A stretch of DNA of 64,000 nucleotides from assembly GCF_041820985.1 (NCBI RefSeq), contig NZ_JBGUAU010000012.1, positions 1-64,000 of the forward strand, read 5' to 3'. The translations under genes and the position numbers were made by a program. Positions 8,813-17,193 of the stretch are shown here, one piece after another; the first letter of the stretch is position 1; each line of letters begins with the position of its first letter. Origin of the DNA: Evansella sp041820985. GTDB lineage: Bacteria > Bacillota > Bacilli > Bacillales > Salisediminibacteriaceae. A model generated the notes under the pieces. The model searched no databases, had not been told where the DNA came from, and saw nothing but the letters and a program-made list of their open reading frames with translations.

Positions 8813-9796
8813 CTAGCAGTTTTCCATCACTACTAAATACCAACTTCCTTCCTTTATTATCGGATCAAACTGCGTTATTTTCATGTGGGTCACTTCGGCA
8901 ATTTCTTCTAGTTCCCTTTGGTCTGGAAGGGGATGCAGATTAGAGTGGGCATGAAAAAAGCTGTTAAATGCAGAAGAGAATTCTTTTCCGTATTCAGAAT
9001 TCTTTACAGGAGAAATAAGGACGATTTTCCCTTTATGATGAATCCACCTGGAAATTCTCGATAAAATATCAATCCTTTTCTCAGGTTTTACATAGTGTAG
9101 GAGATTATTTAGCATCACAACGTCATTATTTTTCATCGGTGGATTCCAATGATGTACATCCGCATGAATAATTTCAACATTTGCAGCCGATTCACAAGCC
9201 ACTTTTGCCTTTTCTGCAACACGAGGATGATTATCAATTCCTGTCATTACTAATTCTGGGTGATCATTTGCCAATTTATGAAGATAGCCTCCAGAACCAC
9301 ATCCAACATCAATTACTGCTGTTGCGTTACTTTCTCTAATTACTTTTTTAAGGCTTGGATACGCAACTGGTTCTATTAATCTAGAAGCTTGCGCAACGGT
9401 TCCACCATGTTTTTCATGGTTGAAAACAAGCTTGGAGTCTTCTTTCATTAGCTCTGGATAATCAAGTAAGGATGGGATATGTAGTTCCATCATTTCCTTC
9501 ATAAGTGCCCCTGAATGAGAGCCTTTTTTAGGAAATAACTTCAATCTTTTCACTTGATATGTTCCAGACTTGTTTTGTTTTAAGTGTTTTAGGACCACAC
9601 CAACCTCCACCCAAGTTTTCAATAAGTTCCTTGAAACGGCAGCCCTATTCGCAGCTTCCTCAACGGACAAAGGTTTCTTAAATATATCAAAAAGGTTCAA
9701 TTCAGCACCTACATAAGCATGCCAAGAATAAAGAAATGGAACATTCTTTTTTATCCATTTTCGAGCTTTGATCATTTCCAGCCATTCTGAAAACAT
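8813..9796 (-). CDS. SAM-dependent class I methyltransferase
   Basis: A protein of 327 residues. The N-terminal third (about 30-110) resembles the winged-helix dimerisation domain of O-methyltransferases (LFDIFKKPLSVEEAANRAAVS). The catalytic domain follows, with SAM motif I VIDVGCGSGGYLHKL near 165-179, an acidic residue at the end of strand beta2 (GIDNHP) and motif IV-like NDVVMLNNLLHYV. A small molecule is the likely acceptor; which one cannot be told. The gene stands alone, convergent with the HicB remnant and divergent from the GH43 gene. Confidence 0.75.
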   Translation of the reverse strand: MFSEWLEMIKARKWIKKNVPFLYSWHAYVGAELNLFDIFKKPLSVEEAANRAAVSRNLLKTWVEVGVVLKHLKQNKSGTYQVKRLKLFPKKGSHSGALMKEMMELHIPSLLDYPELMKEDSKLVFNHEKHGGTVAQASRLIEPVAYPSLKKVIRESNATAVIDVGCGSGGYLHKLANDHPELVMTGIDNHPRVAEKAKVACESAANVEIIHADVHHWNPPMKNNDVVMLNNLLHYVKPEKRIDILSRISRWIHHKGKIVLISPVKNSEYGKEFSSAFNSFFHAHSNLHPLPDQRELEEIAEVTHMKITQFDPIIKEGSWYLVVMENC

Positions 9797-10129
9797 CTAA
9801 TTGCCTCCTCTCGATTACAACTTCCATAATCTATTCGTATAACAAAGGTACTTCACGATTTTACATGTAAATTTTGACCAACAATCCCATCAACACTGAT
9901 AGAAATATCCATTTTTATAGAGAGTTCACTTTATATGCAAAAGTTACCCTTTTAAAAGGACAATAAAACTTTTATAGCACGTGTGTGCAAACCTCTTTTG
10001 GTTTGTAATTACATGAATTCTATGGTAAATAATAATGAATAGTTATTATTAATAAATTTTTCACTGGAGGATGATAAAAAAGAATGAAACGAGTACAGAC
10101 ATTCACTTTTGAAAGGAGATATATTTTTA
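9797..10129. promoter_or_regulatory. Divergent promoter region, methyltransferase / GH43
   Basis: An AT-rich intergenic region of 333 bases. A small hairpin AAACC TCTTTT GGTTT lies around 9990-10005. No clear catabolite-control or AraR operator was found by eye, and no certain -35/-10 pair. Confidence 0.3.
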
Positions 10130-11176
10130 ATGAAGAAGAAATACCTTTATTTATTTTCACTTATCATAATAACAGCTCTTACATTAATTGCTTGTACTAA
10201 TGCACCTAATTCCGATAATGCAAATGATGCCTCTGAAACACCTCCACAAGGGAAATTAGAGATGATTGGAGATTACGGTGATTTTGTTCCAGGACAAATA
10301 GACGACCCAACACATGATCCTGCCTTGTTTAACGATGGAGATACATATTACGTTGTTTCAACAGGAATTCTTAATTCCGAAACTCCAGGTGGTATTTACC
10401 TCCGCCAATCTAATGGTACTCTTGAAGGCCCTTGGGAGGCAATTGGCGAAATCCCTGTTCCAGAGTGGACTCACGAATATAATCACGAACACCTTTGGGC
10501 ACCTCAAGTTGCTAGAAATGGAAATACATTTTATATGTATTATGCTGTTTCTTCGTTTGGTTCCAATAATTCGGCCATTGGTGTGATGTCAACAGAAACT
10601 CCTGGAGATCTTGACAGTTGGGAAGATCTTGGCCCTGTTATCACTTCTCAATCGGGAATGGACTTCAATGCCATTGATCCCTCTGTTATGGAGGATGAAG
10701 GTGAATGGTGGATAACTTTTGGTTCCTATTGGACAGGCATAAAACTTCAAAGGTTAGATGATAGTATGACGGAGCCAATAGGCGAAGTCTACGATCTCGC
10801 TTCACGACCAAATGTACTGCATAATCCTATTGAAGCACCTACCATCTTTAAAAAAGATGATTATTACTATCTCATTACTTCATGGGATCGTTGCTGCGCA
10901 GGTCTCGATAGTACGTATAAAATTACCATAGGTCGTTCGGAATCTATTACAGGACCTTATTATGATAAGGATGGTGTACCACTTATGGAAGGTGGCGGCA
11001 CCATCATTCTTGATAGTCATGAAAATGAAACTGGACCTGGTGGCCAGGACTATTTCCATGAATCTGGCATAGATTATATAATTTACCACTACTATGATGG
11101 CGATGCCAATGGTGTTATTCGAATGCAGATTCGCAGCATGGAGTGGGAAGATGGTTGGCCTTATTTTACAGAATAG
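10130..11176 (+). CDS. GH43-family arabinan/xylan-acting lipoprotein
   Basis: A protein of 348 residues with a lipoprotein signal peptide ending at LIAC (Cys about 22), so it is likely anchored outside the membrane. The five-bladed propeller family 43 pattern is visible: HDPALFNDGDTYYVVST near 61-77 (catalytic base Asp), AIDPSVMEDEGEWW near 180-193 (pKa-modulating Asp), and IEAPTIFKKDDYYY near 232-245 (general acid Glu). GGQDYFHESGIDYIIYHYY also fits endo-arabinanases. Likely substrate is alpha-1,5-arabinan, which is inference. The start at 10130 is set by AAAGGAGAT; an upstream TTG overlaps that site. It is a single gene with its own terminator. Confidence 0.8.
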   Translation: MKKKYLYLFSLIIITALTLIACTNAPNSDNANDASETPPQGKLEMIGDYGDFVPGQIDDPTHDPALFNDGDTYYVVSTGILNSETPGGIYLRQSNGTLEGPWEAIGEIPVPEWTHEYNHEHLWAPQVARNGNTFYMYYAVSSFGSNNSAIGVMSTETPGDLDSWEDLGPVITSQSGMDFNAIDPSVMEDEGEWWITFGSYWTGIKLQRLDDSMTEPIGEVYDLASRPNVLHNPIEAPTIFKKDDYYYLITSWDRCCAGLDSTYKITIGRSESITGPYYDKDGVPLMEGGGTIILDSHENETGPGGQDYFHESGIDYIIYHYYDGDANGVIRMQIRSMEWEDGWPYFTE

Positions 11177-11490
11177 AAGTTTAACCATAATAGCATTAAA
11201 GTATTATAACCTTAGTGGACACCCGTACTTGGTGTCCACTTTTTTAGCTTATAACAACCACGTAATTTGCTCTCTTCTCAAGAAATTAAATAAGTATTCA
11301 ATATATGTTAGAATTTCAATCACCTTATACTAAAACAGCGAGAAATGTAAGTAACTATCTAATTCCATAAACTGAAACCGTGATATGTTCTTTATTTTTA
11401 AAACATGATAAAATATTTGTTACGTACCACGAACTGTTTTAATGACAGTAAAATTGAAAACAAAATACAGAAGTATAGGAGATCTATAAT
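11177..11490. other. Intergenic between GH43 and SET genes
   Basis: Apart from the terminator at 11214-11246, this 314-base stretch holds only AT-rich sequence and presumably the SET gene promoter. No gene is supported. Confidence 0.4.
11214..11246 (+). terminator. Terminator after GH43 gene
   Basis: Stem AGTGGACACC / GGTGTCCACT with a 7-base loop and a T6 tail. Confidence 0.9.
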
Positions 11491-11868
11491 ATGATTGAGA
11501 TAAAAACTTCCCCCATTAGCGATGGAGAATTCAAAAGGGGGGTATTTGCAACATGTAATATAGCAAAAGGAGAATTAATACATGAAGCTCCCGTTGTTCC
11601 TTACCCGAATGTGGAGCATCAATTAATTGAACATACAGTACTTGCAGATTACGTATATGAATACGGGAAAAACCATGGAGCAATAGTCTTAGGATATGGA
11701 ATGCTTTTTAATCATTCGTATGAACCTAATGCTACGTATGATATAAATTTTGATAAACATACATTTGACTACTATGCTTATACAGACATCAAAGCAGGAG
11801 ATGAGATCTTCATCAACTACAATGGGGACGTTGATGACAAGGAACCCCTTTGGTTTCATAAGAAGTAA
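11491..11868 (+). CDS. SET-domain protein (putative lysine methyltransferase)
   Basis: A protein of 125 residues, almost entirely one compact SET domain. GVFATCNIAKGELIHEAPV (17-35) is the N-SET strand; GYGMLFNHSYEPNATY (68-83) contains the NHS/PNA motif that binds SAM and forms the pseudoknot; AGDEIFINYNG (107-117) holds the catalytic-region tyrosine. In eukaryotes these enzymes methylate histone lysines; stand-alone bacterial forms exist, with mostly unknown substrates. AGGAG eight to nine bases upstream supports the ATG. The gene is followed by a terminator at 11942. Confidence 0.8.
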   Translation: MIEIKTSPISDGEFKRGVFATCNIAKGELIHEAPVVPYPNVEHQLIEHTVLADYVYEYGKNHGAIVLGYGMLFNHSYEPNATYDINFDKHTFDYYAYTDIKAGDEIFINYNGDVDDKEPLWFHKK

Positions 11869-11941
11869 AATCGGGGTAGGTGAAGTTAATGGGTAAGTTT
11901 ATACCTTTAATTCCTTATCTAAACAACCTCAAAGCAGTAAC

Positions 11942-11977
11942 AAAAAATGACTATATAAATAAGTATAGTCATTTTTT
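11942..11977. terminator. Bidirectional terminator, SET gene / response regulator
   Basis: A 14-bp stem AAAAAATGACTATA / TATAGTCATTTTTT with an 8-base loop. The A-rich and T-rich flanks allow it to end transcripts from both sides. Confidence 0.85.
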
Positions 11978-12053
11978 AACTGGATATTTAACAGAAGTAT
12001 TACCACTTGGGCCAACTGGATTTCTAAATCAAATGTAAAGTTACATACTATAA

Positions 12054-12749
12054 TCAGTCTGTACCCTCAGGAACTTTATAGCCAATTCCCCAAACCGTCT
12101 CTATAATAGTATTTTCGTATCCTACACCTTTTAATTTTTCACGAATATTCTTAACATGTGTGTCTACAGTTCGAGTATCTCCTTCATACTCAATTCCCCA
12201 TTCTAGTTCCAACAAATGATCCCGACTATAAACCCTCCCCTTGTTAGAAACTAGACGGTAAAATATTTGAAACTCTTTCTTTGTTAATGGTATTGCTTTG
12301 TTATTATACGAGACTATATAGTTCTTTGGTTGAAATGAGAGACTCTTAACAACGAAAGATTCTAGTTTTGATTTTGAATGCTTCGCCCGCCGCAATACCG
12401 ACTCCACTCGAGCAACTAGTTCCTTAGGCTCAAAAGGCTTCACAATATAATCATCCGCACCTATCTTTAATCCCTCAATTATTCGCTCTGTATCTCCTAA
12501 TGCAGTCAATAAAATTACAGGAATTTGATTATCAAGGTGTTCTCTTAACGTTTTTAACACTTCAAAACCATCTAATTCTGGCATCATAATATCTAATAGA
12601 ATGAGGTCATAGGACTCAGTAATTATCTTATCTAATACTTCCTCCCCATTTGATGCTTCATCTATTACAAAAGAATAAGGGCTCAGACAAACTCGCAATA
12701 ACTTTCTCATTTCCTGTTCATCGTCCACAAGTAATATGCGATTACTCAT
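12054..12749 (-). CDS. OmpR/PhoB-family response regulator
   Basis: A protein of 231 residues. The receiver domain (about 1-120) has the acidic pair VDDE near residue 9, phospho-acceptor Asp in LILLDIMMPELDG and Lys in DDYIVKPFEP. The C-terminal winged helix includes LTKKEFQIFYRLVSNKGRVYSRDHLLE and WGIGYKVP. It binds DNA when phosphorylated. The start at 12749 has AGAGGA correctly spaced; the upstream ATG at 12764 overlaps that site. No histidine kinase lies nearby, so it is orphaned or uses a distant kinase. It is cotranscribed, by orientation, with the propeller gene and three small membrane protein genes, so a metal or envelope signal is a reasonable guess. Confidence 0.85.
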   Translation of the reverse strand: MSNRILLVDDEQEMRKLLRVCLSPYSFVIDEASNGEEVLDKIITESYDLILLDIMMPELDGFEVLKTLREHLDNQIPVILLTALGDTERIIEGLKIGADDYIVKPFEPKELVARVESVLRRAKHSKSKLESFVVKSLSFQPKNYIVSYNNKAIPLTKKEFQIFYRLVSNKGRVYSRDHLLELEWGIEYEGDTRTVDTHVKNIREKLKGVGYENTIIETVWGIGYKVPEGTD

Positions 12750-12793
12750 ATAAATCCTCTCCATCTCCGTGTCATTCCCTTGAATAAAATATT

Positions 12794-14251
12794 TTAGTAT
12801 TGATATAGTTCCACACTGACTTCCTCTTCATTTATAAATGGACGAAATACTAATTTAAAATTAGAATTATCATTAATTAATAAAGGACTCTTATTTATTG
12901 TTTTATCAAAAATACCAATGAATTTAGGGTGGTGTGAATCTTCATTAACTAATACCCATTTAACAGCCTCCACCTCAAATCCGTCATTATTCTGTAAAAC
13001 AATTCTTTCTTTAAAAGGAAGGCTCATCAAATCTCCATAATGTGTTGTCATATCAATGAGAAATGAAAAAGTATCAAATATAGTTACATTTCCTAGTTCT
13101 CTGAGTAATTCCTGATTTTTAGTGGAATAAGGGGATAATAATTGAACCTTAATCTCCACACCCTCGGCAAAACTTTCTCCTTTGTATAAGAATTCATCCT
13201 TATCAGCGTTTTGGTCCTTATCATTTTCACCCATCCCAGTATTAGCCAACATCCCTTTTAGCGTTAATTCATGTGGTTCCATCCCTAGATCCATTTCGTC
13301 TATAACAGAATAATCCGTTGCGCTAATAACAACCAGGTTATTTGATTCTCTATGTGTGACAAAGGCTAAATCACCATTGGGTGAAAAAGAAATATGATTT
13401 GCATAGGATCCAGTTTTTATTGTTTCTACTACAGTGAGAGTTTCCACATCAATGACTGTAACATCATTTGATTGATTATTTGCTGTCCACACCTGTTTCC
13501 CATCTGGTGTTACAGTCACTCCATGAACTCCTGCTCCCACTTCAATTTCTTTTACAACTTTGTAAGTCTCCATATCTATTACACTAATTGAATTTGATCT
13601 TACATTCGCTGAATAAGCATAATCTAGTAACGGACTAACCGCTACTTCATTGGGAACTTCACCAACAGGAATAGTTGCTAACACTTGAAAGGTATAAGCA
13701 TCAACAACACTGATTGTATTTGCATTCACATTTGCAACCCAAATTTGATAGCCATCGTTGGTTATACTAACATGTGCTGGTCCATCATCTGTTGTAATTC
13801 TAGCTATTTCTTCAAAGTTTTTTGTATTAATAACTGCTAATACTCCCCCTTCTTGCCCCAATCCTGCCATTAGAGAGACATATAAATATTCTCCTGAAGG
13901 GTGTATATCAATACCATGAACGCCCTGGTCAAATGTGATTTCAAATATTGTTTTTTCTGTATTTACATCTAGAGCTCTTACACTTTTCCCCTGAAAACCA
14001 GTTCCATAATAAACAATTTTTTCATCAGGCATTATGGCAATACCGTGTGAAAGCTGAGTTGTGTTTAATGGAATGGATACTACAGGTTCAGGTTTCTCTA
14101 GATCCACTTTAGAAATAGTTCCGTCTCCTGCATTTGCTACATAAAAAACAGGGGCACCTAATACTAAATTCCGGTCTTGTTGGATATAAATAACCGTTCC
14201 CCCGATTACTAACATGGTAATTAGTAAAAATAGTATAAACTTATTTTTCAT
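12794..14251 (-). CDS. Membrane-anchored YVTN beta-propeller protein
   Basis: A protein of 485 residues. An N-terminal membrane anchor or signal (FILFLLITMLVIGGTVIYI) is followed by about seven YVTN-type repeats, each with a strand such as VWVANVNANTISVVDAYTF or VWTANNQSNDVTVIDVETL, covering roughly 35-330. An acidic linker (GENDKDQNADKDE) and a separate C-terminal domain of about 130 residues follow, which I do not recognise. Propellers of this kind act as extracellular binding or redox-associated proteins. AGGAGG nine bases upstream sets the start at 14251. It lies between the response regulator and the small membrane genes, 30-150 bases apart, same strand. Confidence 0.75.
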   Translation of the reverse strand: MKNKFILFLLITMLVIGGTVIYIQQDRNLVLGAPVFYVANAGDGTISKVDLEKPEPVVSIPLNTTQLSHGIAIMPDEKIVYYGTGFQGKSVRALDVNTEKTIFEITFDQGVHGIDIHPSGEYLYVSLMAGLGQEGGVLAVINTKNFEEIARITTDDGPAHVSITNDGYQIWVANVNANTISVVDAYTFQVLATIPVGEVPNEVAVSPLLDYAYSANVRSNSISVIDMETYKVVKEIEVGAGVHGVTVTPDGKQVWTANNQSNDVTVIDVETLTVVETIKTGSYANHISFSPNGDLAFVTHRESNNLVVISATDYSVIDEMDLGMEPHELTLKGMLANTGMGENDKDQNADKDEFLYKGESFAEGVEIKVQLLSPYSTKNQELLRELGNVTIFDTFSFLIDMTTHYGDLMSLPFKERIVLQNNDGFEVEAVKWVLVNEDSHHPKFIGIFDKTINKSPLLINDNSNFKLVFRPFINEEEVSVELYQY

Positions 14252-14399
14252 TTTTCTATTCCTCCTGTTAATAGCTATTAAATTTGCTTTCATTATCATT
14301 TTCGTAGTTAACCATACTAGAAAAATGTGTAAAAACCTTGAAGATAATAAAAAAACAGGTACCTTTTCCGTTCAGGCACCTAATTTTTATGACTTATTA

Positions 14400-14609
14400 T
14401 TATTCATTATATTTCTTTAAAGTCTGTAATTGTTTCTGTAATTCTTGATTTTGATCGAGTGCTTTATTCATTCTTTGAGTTAGAATTTCACTTTGTTCTT
14501 TTGATAATCTAGTATTTTTTTGTTTACTAGATACAGATATAGCTTTCCAGCAGAAAAATAAACATACTCCTTTTAAAGCAATGATTGCTAACAACAAATA
14601 ATTATCCAA
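14400..14609 (-). CDS. Small membrane protein with coiled coil (1 of 3)
   Basis: A protein of 69 residues: one hydrophobic segment with two cysteines (LLLAIIALKGVCLFFCW), then a charged heptad-like helix (ILTQRMNKALDQNQELQKQL). The start is TTG after GGGGTGAGG. It has the same layout as the next two upstream genes, suggesting duplication or one complex. Confidence 0.6.
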   Translation of the reverse strand: MDNYLLLAIIALKGVCLFFCWKAISVSSKQKNTRLSKEQSEILTQRMNKALDQNQELQKQLQTLKKYNE

Positions 14610-14644
14610 ATCCTCACCCCAAAAGCAAATTTTTTACGTTAATC

Positions 14645-14851
14645 TCACTTTACTTCATTGATTTTCTTTTTTAGAGTTTCATTTTCCTTCTCTAATTGAT
14701 CCAACTTAGAAATCAAACCATCTGTACTTGTCTTAGATGTTTCTTTAGGCGCACAACACCCACTATTTTTACCTTTCATACTTTTTCCACACGTAAACAT
14801 CATAATGACCAACACTATCAATAGAACGATGGTTAATAAAGATGGTTCCAT
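14645..14851 (-). CDS. Small membrane protein with coiled coil and Cys cluster (2 of 3)
   Basis: A protein of 68 residues: a hydrophobic segment 5-20, then CGK...SGCCAPKE with three cysteines that could bind a soft metal, then a helix ISKLDQLEKENETLKKKI. The ribosome site is modest (AAGGGG). The cysteine cluster is the main hint that this operon deals with metal ions. Confidence 0.6.
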   Translation of the reverse strand: MEPSLLTIVLLIVLVIMMFTCGKSMKGKNSGCCAPKETSKTSTDGLISKLDQLEKENETLKKKINEVK

Positions 14852-14904
14852 TTACATTAACCCCTTCCATATAAAAGATCATTCTAGTTATCTAAAATAT
14901 TTGG

Positions 14905-15105
14905 CTATCGGTATCGCTTCATTGATTCAATTTCTTTTGAAAGTTTTTCATTTTGTTCCATTAACTTCGACATATTTTTTTGTAAGTCAGCAGTATCTGT
15001 GGGATGTTCAGAATGACTCTTGTTACTATGCATTCCTTTCATAATGAAAAACATTATAATGAACATTAACGGACATAAAAGTAACGCAAGAAATGATAAA
15101 TCCAT
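14905..15105 (-). CDS. DUF2933-like small membrane protein (3 of 3)
   Basis: A protein of 66 residues. FLALLLCPLMFIIMFFIMKGMHS matches the short CPLMxxxMMKGMH pattern of DUF2933 proteins, which are often found in copper and heavy-metal operons; a His-rich hinge (MHSNKSHSEHP) and a coiled coil follow. GGAGGATTAGAT gives a strong start. It is the first gene of the leftward group that runs to the response regulator. Confidence 0.65.
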   Translation of the reverse strand: MDLSFLALLLCPLMFIIMFFIMKGMHSNKSHSEHPTDTADLQKNMSKLMEQNEKLSKEIESMKRYR

Positions 15106-15457
15106 ATCTAATCCTCCTTTATTATTTATTAAAACTATTCCATTCCATAAGTGGCCTAATTACATTGTAAAAGGTAAATGTGTTAAAACTGTGAATTTGT
15201 CTTTTAATTTTATAGATCATAGTTAAACCACCACATATTATTAAATCTAATGATTGAGATGATATATACAACCTTAACTAGAAATTTTGAAAAAACTGTG
15301 GAGAACAAGCTACAGTAATATTACAAACTCATTTCTAATGTTGGACACATTGTTAACTAATACAAAACGGTACGGAACAAAGTTTATGCAAATGCACTTT
15401 CTTTCTATATTTGGAATGCTATATTATGGGCAAGATAAGAATGGAGGGGTTTATACT
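15106..15457. other. Intergenic, divergent promoters
   Basis: Some 350 AT-rich bases. A frame continuing upstream of the next gene opens at a TTG (15287) without a ribosome site and is not accepted. No clear operator seen. Confidence 0.4.
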
Positions 15458-16015
15458 ATGATTGTTTATTTTGGAGTCATGAAAAAATTTGAATATGATA
15501 AGAAAGAATCAATAGTTCAAAATGTTAATAATGATATTGGTACAATTGGGTTTTGGTTTTCATCTGACTTACACTCAGCTATGTCTTATGCAGTTGGAAC
15601 GGAGACCGTTTTCGAAAAATCGAAAACGGATTTTTGGGAAGATGGTGAACCTAAGGTAATTCAGATGGACAAGCAAATACTCGGCTTTGTCTACAAAGTC
15701 TTTATTCATGAACCAAACCTTAAGATTTATGAATCTGATTCAGATGATTCGTATGATTTGTTTATGAATGATCGCGACAAGTATTGTGAATATTTCCGTG
15801 CAAAAAAAGGAAGTCTCACCTGGAAAGATAAGGCTGTTCTTTTAAATACGGAAGAAGCGAATACAAAATTCCGCAACACTCTTATTCGCCAAGGGTACGA
15901 AGGATTTTTAATTAGAAACTGTAAGCTAGCGAACGGGCTCACAGACTTATCTTGCTTATTTACTATAGATTCCTTACAGATTTCAGAGATTATCCCAGTA
16001 AAAACTAACCAGTAA
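15458..16015 (+). CDS. Putative ADP-ribosyltransferase-fold protein
   Basis: A protein of 185 residues. The pattern fits the ART superfamily: MIVYFGVMKKF at the N-terminus stands where the YHGT strand occurs; GFWFSSDLHSAMSYAVG (31-47) matches the G-x-aromatic-FS-D...A..YA motif; LGFVYKVFI is the next core strand; and LIRQGYEGFLIRN near 149-161 matches the L...GYDG element, followed by SEIIPV. The His of YHGT is replaced by Phe, so catalysis is uncertain. GGAGGGG eight bases before ATG 15458 sets the start. It is a single gene; substrate unknown. Similar domains occur in toxins and phage polyvalent proteins. Confidence 0.5.
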   Translation: MIVYFGVMKKFEYDKKESIVQNVNNDIGTIGFWFSSDLHSAMSYAVGTETVFEKSKTDFWEDGEPKVIQMDKQILGFVYKVFIHEPNLKIYESDSDDSYDLFMNDRDKYCEYFRAKKGSLTWKDKAVLLNTEEANTKFRNTLIRQGYEGFLIRNCKLANGLTDLSCLFTIDSLQISEIIPVKTNQ

Positions 16016-16164
16016 TTCATATAACTACAATGTGGGTTGTTTTTTTCAGGTGACATATATCACCACATTTTCTACTAATACGTGGTATATTAGAAGTATG
16101 AAATGAGGTTATGATTTTTCTAAGATTAGAAACAATCCATAACTGGATAGGAGTGTAGAAAAAT

Positions 16165-17106
16165 ATGAATAAAGTGGATGTTCCTACTTCATGGCAGTCT
16201 AGTGGGCTTCATGCGAAATCTGCGTCAAACACGGTTCTCTTTCTTGGTGATATAGCCAAACTTGTAAAAGCTCCTGTCCTAATTGCGAATGTCCTTCCTG
16301 TCTTTGTGGGATTTTGGCTAGCATTATACATGACAAATACTTCTTTCCTTGAACACACTGCTACATTATTACTATTGTTAACAGGAAGCACTTCTGTCAT
16401 GGCAGGTGCCCTCGTCATAAATAATTGGTTTGATGCTGACATTGATAAAGTGATGGCACGTACCCAAAAGCGCCCAACAGTTACTGGAAATATATCTCTA
16501 AAAGCAACTCTTTATATAGGAATCATTTTATCTGTATTAGGGTTTCTGCTTCTTTTATTTACTACCTTAGAAGCAACCCTATACGCCTTTATCGGTTGGT
16601 TTACCTATGTCATTCTCTATACCATGTGGTCTAAACGAAAATATACGTTAAATACTGTAGTTGGTAGTGTTTCTGGAGCTGTAACACCACTAATAGGATG
16701 GGCTACCATAGAGTCTACATCTCATATAGTTCCGATTATTCTATTCTGTATTCTTTTTATATGGCAAATGCCACATACTTTTGCCATTGCAATAAGAAAA
16801 TATAACGAGTATCAGGCTGCAAAAGTAGCTATGCTTCCAGTAGTCTATGGAATAAACATTACGAAGCGACAAATCTTCATCTATGTAGCTTGCTTATTAC
16901 CACTACCCTTTTATTTAAGCGATCTTGGAACAAGTTTCATAGTATTTTCTACAATACTAAACGTAGCTTGGCTAGGTTTATGTATATACGGATTTTTCAC
17001 AAAAAATATAGCAAAGTGGGCAAAAATACAATTCTTATATTCTGTAAATTATATAATGTTTGTTTTTCTTATTATGATAATCGTTACTTTGCCTACTTGG
17101 AATTAA
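16165..17106 (+). CDS. ctaB: Protoheme IX farnesyltransferase (heme O synthase)
   Basis: A UbiA-family protein of 313 residues with about nine membrane helices. The first Asp-rich motif NNWFDADIDKVMARTQKRP (about 93-111) binds the farnesyl diphosphate magnesium, and the MWSKRKY loop is typical of CtaB. It turns heme B into heme O for terminal oxidases. A ba3-type oxidase operon lies 2.3 kb downstream on the same strand, its likely client. The start is supported by AGGAGTG. Confidence 0.88.
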   Translation: MNKVDVPTSWQSSGLHAKSASNTVLFLGDIAKLVKAPVLIANVLPVFVGFWLALYMTNTSFLEHTATLLLLLTGSTSVMAGALVINNWFDADIDKVMARTQKRPTVTGNISLKATLYIGIILSVLGFLLLLFTTLEATLYAFIGWFTYVILYTMWSKRKYTLNTVVGSVSGAVTPLIGWATIESTSHIVPIILFCILFIWQMPHTFAIAIRKYNEYQAAKVAMLPVVYGINITKRQIFIYVACLLPLPFYLSDLGTSFIVFSTILNVAWLGLCIYGFFTKNIAKWAKIQFLYSVNYIMFVFLIMIIVTLPTWN

Positions 17107-17147
17107 CAATACAGGGAATCAGTATTATAGCCCATGAATGAAGATAT

Positions 17148-17193
17148 AGAGCACTGAAAAAAGTTTCGTTCCTCACTTTTTTCAGTGCTCTTT
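17148..17193. terminator. Bidirectional terminator between ctaB and MFS gene
   Basis: A long stem AGAGCACTGAAAAAAGT / ACTTTTTTCAGTGCTCT, followed by TTTT. Its right arm overlaps the last codons and stop of the leftward MFS gene. Confidence 0.9.

Noticed and set aside
8589..8943. Small plus-strand frames after the HicB remnant
   Set aside because: No ribosome sites, and the second runs into the end of the methyltransferase gene on the other strand.
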